Shown here in pieces: positions 59,983 through 64,000 of a stretch of 64,000 nt of DNA. The translations under genes and the position numbers were made by a program. Where the stretch lies: the NCBI RefSeq assembly GCF_008312835.1, contig NZ_VSKS01000015.1, positions 1 through 64,000 on the forward strand, read 5' to 3'. How positions within the stretch are numbered: the stretch's first letter is position 1; each line of letters opens with the position of its first letter. The notes beneath the pieces are model-generated. The model was not told where the DNA came from and searched no databases. It saw nothing but the letters and a program-made list of their open reading frames with translations. Source of the DNA: Streptomyces marokkonensis. Its GTDB lineage: Bacteria > Actinomycetota > Actinomycetes > Streptomycetales > Streptomycetaceae.

Positions 59983-61281
59983 TCACCGGGGTGCTACGTC
60001 GATGCGCAGTCCGACCAGGGACTGCGCGGTGGTGCCGTCGCTCGTCCAGGCGGTGAAGCCCGGCCGCTTGGTGAAGGTGACCGTGAAGCGGGGAGCGCTC
60101 TCGTAGGTGCTGGCGGTGGCGGTGCGCTGGGTACGGGTGGCGGCCAGTGCCGCGGCGGTGCTGAGGAAGGAGTACGGGACGCCGGCCGGGTTGTCGACCG
60201 AGTGGAAGACGTCGTTGTTGGCGGGCACGGGAGACGTTCCGCTCGGGGTCAGCGGACGCTTGCCGGGGCCCGGGCGGGCGGCCCGGCGGCGGACGTCGTA
60301 GCGGTCGCCGTCGGTGAGGTGGGTGTACCTGGCTCCGGTCAGCGTCCAGCCGGCCCGTACGGTGCGGGCGCGGGCCTCGCGCAGGTCGAGGATGCCGACG
60401 CCGCGGTCACCGAGGACGGTCATGGTCTCGTCGTGTGTTCCCGGGTGGTCGACGACGAGCGCGCTGTTCTCCTGCAGGGCGTAGACGCGGTCGTGACCGG
60501 TGTCCGCGGCCAGGCGCAGGGCCCGGCCCTCCCTCCCGTAGGCGCCGGTGTGGGTGTCGACGAGGCCGGAGCGAAGGAAGCCGAAGCCTCCCTCGGGAAG
60601 GTGGCCGAGCCGGGTGGGGTCGTCGAAGTAGCCGGGCGCGCTGCCGTCCCGCAGGCCCTGGTAGGACTCGCCGCCGGTGACCATGTCGTGCCCGGCGGCG
60701 ATCTGGGCACCCGCGGAGGTGCCGGCGACGACGGCGCCGTCGGCCAGCTTGGCGCGGATGGCGGCGAGCACCTTGGAGTCGGTGTGCCGGTCGCCGTGCA
60801 GGAGGGTGGTGACGTAGCGGTACTGGTCGCCGCCGCCGAAGAAGAACCCGGTCATGGAGTTGATCTGGTCGACGACGGCGTCGGAGTCGGCGTTGGCGAT
60901 GTGGTCGAGGTCGACGGGGATCCACTGGGCGTCGGCCGCGCCGTGCTTCTCGAACAGCCCGGCGTAGTAGATGCCGTTGCAGGCCGAGTTGCCGCACCGG
61001 TCGGGGTCGTTCGCGTGCGGGTCCTGGCTCTCCGGCACGGAGGCTGCGGTGAGGACGCCGATGCGGGCGCGGGAGCCGCCGGCCCGTTCGATGATCTCCC
61101 CGTACACCTGGGTGTTGTTGTCCTTCAGGGCGCCACCGATCAGGACCAGGGACCCCGCCGACCGGCCGGCGTCGGGGCGCGGGGTCGCCTGGGCGGCCGC
61201 CGGTGCGGCGGCGAGGGTGAGGACGAGGGCTGTGGCGGCGGCGAGGAAATGGCGCCGGCCGGGTTGGGGACGCTCGCGCAT
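59983..61281 (-). CDS. Cyanophycinase-type S51 peptidase, Tat-exported, 432 aa
   Basis: Degrades cyanophycin (multi-Arg-poly-Asp) or related beta-aspartyl peptides to dipeptides. ATG 61281 follows GAGGAG; the frame is open well upstream but only this start gives a signal peptide, with RRHFLAAATALVLTLAAAP as a twin-arginine leader. The catalytic domain has GSLVLIGGALKDNN, RIGVLTAASVPES, GFFFGGGDQYRY, the nucleophile elbow VVAGTSAGAQI (about residue 190-200) and SALVVDHPG. A C-terminal extension of about 110 residues beyond the S51 core is unassigned. It lies 80 nt downstream of the M20 peptidase gene, in line with an amino-acid ABC transporter, so extracellular release of peptides followed by uptake is plausible. 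Confidence 0.9.
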   Translation of the reverse strand: MRERPQPGRRHFLAAATALVLTLAAAPAAAQATPRPDAGRSAGSLVLIGGALKDNNTQVYGEIIERAGGSRARIGVLTAASVPESQDPHANDPDRCGNSACNGIYYAGLFEKHGAADAQWIPVDLDHIANADSDAVVDQINSMTGFFFGGGDQYRYVTTLLHGDRHTDSKVLAAIRAKLADGAVVAGTSAGAQIAAGHDMVTGGESYQGLRDGSAPGYFDDPTRLGHLPEGGFGFLRSGLVDTHTGAYGREGRALRLAADTGHDRVYALQENSALVVDHPGTHDETMTVLGDRGVGILDLREARARTVRAGWTLTGARYTHLTDGDRYDVRRRAARPGPGKRPLTPSGTSPVPANNDVFHSVDNPAGVPYSFLSTAAALAATRTQRTATASTYESAPRFTVTFTKRPGFTAWTSDGTTAQSLVGLRIDVAPR

Positions 61282-61361
61282 GGGGTCTCCTCGGGAGGTG
61301 TCGGACGTCGGAAAGGGGCCGGTCCCTCGGCCGGGATCCGGCACGGCCGAGGGACCGGTGG

Positions 61362-62596
61362 TCATGCGTCGTTGCGGCTGTCGCCGAGGGCGGTGATCAG
61401 CGAGGCCAGCAGGGCGATGCGCTGGGGCACGGTCACGGTGTCCAGCCACTCCTGCGGGCTGTGGTCGGCGCCGCCGACCGGACCGAGCCCGTCCAGGACC
61501 GGAACGCCCGTGCCGGATATCAGGTTGGCGTCGCCGACGCCGCCGGTGGCCGTGGCACCGAGGGTGAACCCGAGTGCGGCTGCCGCCTGCTGGGCCGCGG
61601 CGAACATCCGGTGTGACGCCCCGGTCGCCTCCATCGGCGGGCAGTGGTCGAGTTGTTCGACGGTCACCGCGGTACCGGGCACCGCGGGGCATGCGGCTGC
61701 GTCCTCGATGGCCCGCCTCGCCCTGCGTACGTCGGTGGCGGTGGCCGCGCGCACCTCCAGGCGGAGTTCGGCCTCGGGGCAGACGATGTTGGGGCGGTGG
61801 CCGGCCCGGACGACGCCGACGTTGACGGTGACACCGTCCCAGCGCCCGTTGAGGGCCTGCAAGGACACGACCAGGTGCGCCGCGGCGAGGGCCGCGTTGG
61901 CGCCGCGCTCGGGTTCGATACCGGCATGGGCGGCGCGGCCGGTGACGGTGAGCCGGAAGTCGGCGACACCCTTGCGGGCGAGCACCAGATCCCCGTTCTC
62001 GCGAGCGCACTCCAGGCCGAGGGCGTAATCGACGCCACGGGCGGCCTCCTCGGTGATCCCCCGGCTGAACGGGGAGCCGATCTCCTCGTCCGGCGTTGCC
62101 AGGAACACCACCTCGGCGTACTCCGCGGCCCCTTGCTCCTGAAGCAGGTCCAGCGCGGTCAGGCCGGCCAGCAACCCGCCCTTGTCGTCGCTGACTCCTG
62201 GCCCGTGGGCACGCGTGCCGTCGAGGGTGAAGGGCCGTTCGGCGGCGGTCCCGTCCGCGAACACGGTGTCCATGTGGGCGGCGAGCAGGATCCTGCGCCC
62301 GCCATTCGCCTCTGTGAGACGGCCCGCCTTGCGGGCGACCAGCACGTCGCCCGTGCGGAGGGTGCCGAAGGGTGGGCCGTCCGCGGCAGGCGGCCGGAGC
62401 CGTTCGACGGTGAATCCGAGCGACGTCAGGCGCGCCTGCGCCCAGTCGGCGACCGCGTTGACCCCGTCGGGGCTGTACGAGCCGGAGTCGATGGCCACGA
62501 GGTCGGCGAGGTCGTGCAGGTAGCGCTGGAGACGGCTGCGGGCCGGGCCGAGCAGGTCGGCGGGGCGGGGCCCGGGTCGCTGCCGGGAGGGGGCGC

Positions 62597-62600
<4 letters not shown>
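61362..62600 (-). CDS. M20 family metallopeptidase (glutamate carboxypeptidase-like), 412 aa
   Basis: Di-zinc exopeptidase. Motifs: [13 protein letters not shown] (first metal His and catalytic Asp), [12 protein letters not shown] (bridging Asp), [11 protein letters not shown] (catalytic Glu pair), then the dimerisation/lid insertion with [16 protein letters not shown], and GADHSPQEW with the last metal His. The profile is nearest to the CPG2/ArgE side of M20, enzymes that remove C-terminal Glu or acyl groups from amino acids. GTG 62600 overlaps the ABC ATPase stop by 4 nt (GTGA), so translation is coupled. In this locus it may split imported dipeptides or N-acyl amino acids intracellularly. 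No signal peptide. Confidence 0.93.
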
Positions 62601-63381
<781 letters not shown>

Positions 63382-63385
<4 letters not shown>

Positions 63386-64000
63386 CGGCCCGCCTCCTTG
63401 TTCGTGACGCGGTTTCCCACGCGCGTGGTCCGGGCGACTCCGCCGAGCAGGCGTCGCAGGGGGGAGACGTGCTGGACGCGGGCGGTGCCGCGGCCGTAGC
63501 GGCGCTCCAGCCAGGCCTGCGGGATGCCGAGCAGGGTCACCAGGGCGAGGTACCACAGGCTCGCGACGACGAGCATGGGGATGACCTGGTAGTTCTGGGC
63601 GTACACGTCCTGGATGTTGGACATCAGGTCGTGGGCGGAGATGACCGAGACCAGGGCGGTCATCTTCAGCATGTTGATGGTCTCGTTGCCCATCGGGGGG
63701 ATGATGACGCGCATCGCCTGGGGCAGCACGATCCGGCGCATGGTGAGGGCGGGACGCATGCCCAGCGAGTGCGCGGCCTCGGTCTGTCCCGTGTCGACGG
63801 ACTGGATGCCGGCGCGCACGATCTCGGAGGCGTAGGCGGCCTCGTTGAGCCCGAGGGCGAGCAGTGCCGCGACGGCCGGGGTCAGCAGGGAGTTCGTCTC
63901 GGCCCGGAAGAAGGTGATGTCGGTGAAGGGGACTCCGATCATCACGTACTTGTAGAGGGCGGCCGCGTACCCCCAGAAGATGATCTGCACGAGCAGCGGA
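63382..64000 (-). CDS. Polar amino-acid ABC transporter permease (5' end outside window)
   Basis: C-terminal about 205 codons of a HisM/GlnP-type inner membrane permease; the frame continues through the right edge without a start. Visible: [20 protein letters not shown] with the conserved AAYxAE(I/V)xRGGI element, [20 protein letters not shown] with the EAA loop that contacts the ATPase, then two membrane spans ([13 protein letters not shown] and [17 protein letters not shown]). It ends in a basic tail. The stop overlaps the ATPase GTG. A binding protein gene is expected beyond the edge. Confidence 0.93.

Overview
The window looks like a chromosome segment from a Streptomyces or close relative. 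The DNA is very GC-rich with GC-biased third codon positions, GTG and TTG starts are common, TTA leucine codons are rare, and the gene families are typical of the genus. About two thirds of it (1-43521, minus strand) is one end of a trans-acyltransferase (trans-AT) type I polyketide synthase (PKS) cluster. The rest is an accessory and housekeeping region.

PKS region. Three giant genes read leftward as one operon, here called PKS1 (43521 to 20164, 7785 aa), PKS2 (20161 to 6497, 4554 aa) and PKS3 (6500 to the left edge, incomplete). Junctions are tight: 2 nt between PKS1 and PKS2, and a 4-nt GTGA overlap between PKS2 and PKS3. No AT domain was seen, so malonyl units must come from a separate AT outside the window. 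My reading of the line is: loading KS(Ser)-ACP; M1 KS-DH-KR-ACP; M2 KS-KR-ACP; M3 KS-DH-KR-MT-ACP; M4 KS-KR-MT-ACP; M5 KS // KR-ACP (split PKS1/PKS2); M6 KS-DH-ACP; M7 KS-DH-KR-ACP; M8 KS0-DH0-KR0 // ACP (split PKS2/PKS3); M9 KS-KR-ACP; M10 KS-ACP with the Trp flag of beta-branching carrier proteins. Notable points are the loading KS whose cysteine is serine, a module in which KS, DH and KR have all lost key residues, a probable dehydrating bimodule split between proteins, a beta-branch ACP at the window edge, and at least two TTA codons in PKS1 that imply bldA control. I could not name the product.

Cluster border (43522-47413). A 535-bp PKS leader carries an 18-bp palindrome. It is followed by a DUF4180 protein, a CYP107-like cytochrome P450 with a strong terminator hairpin, and an Sfp/EntD-type phosphopantetheinyl transferase. 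The last two are plausible tailoring and ACP-activating enzymes.

Right flank (47414-64000). A membrane-anchored Mrr-type nuclease; a secreted M23 beta-lytic-type metallopeptidase; a TerD-like protein; a tandem-GNAT protein; a DedA / histidine kinase / response regulator operon with overlapping genes; a SUMF1-domain protein next to a Y-family polymerase-like protein that seems to lack catalytic acids; a DUF6233 protein and a CxxC mini-protein; then a leftward locus of amino-acid ABC permease, ATPase, M20 peptidase, Tat-exported cyanophycinase and RpiR-family regulator that looks like a peptide or cyanophycin scavenging system. No rRNA, tRNA, insertion sequence or CRISPR array was recognised.
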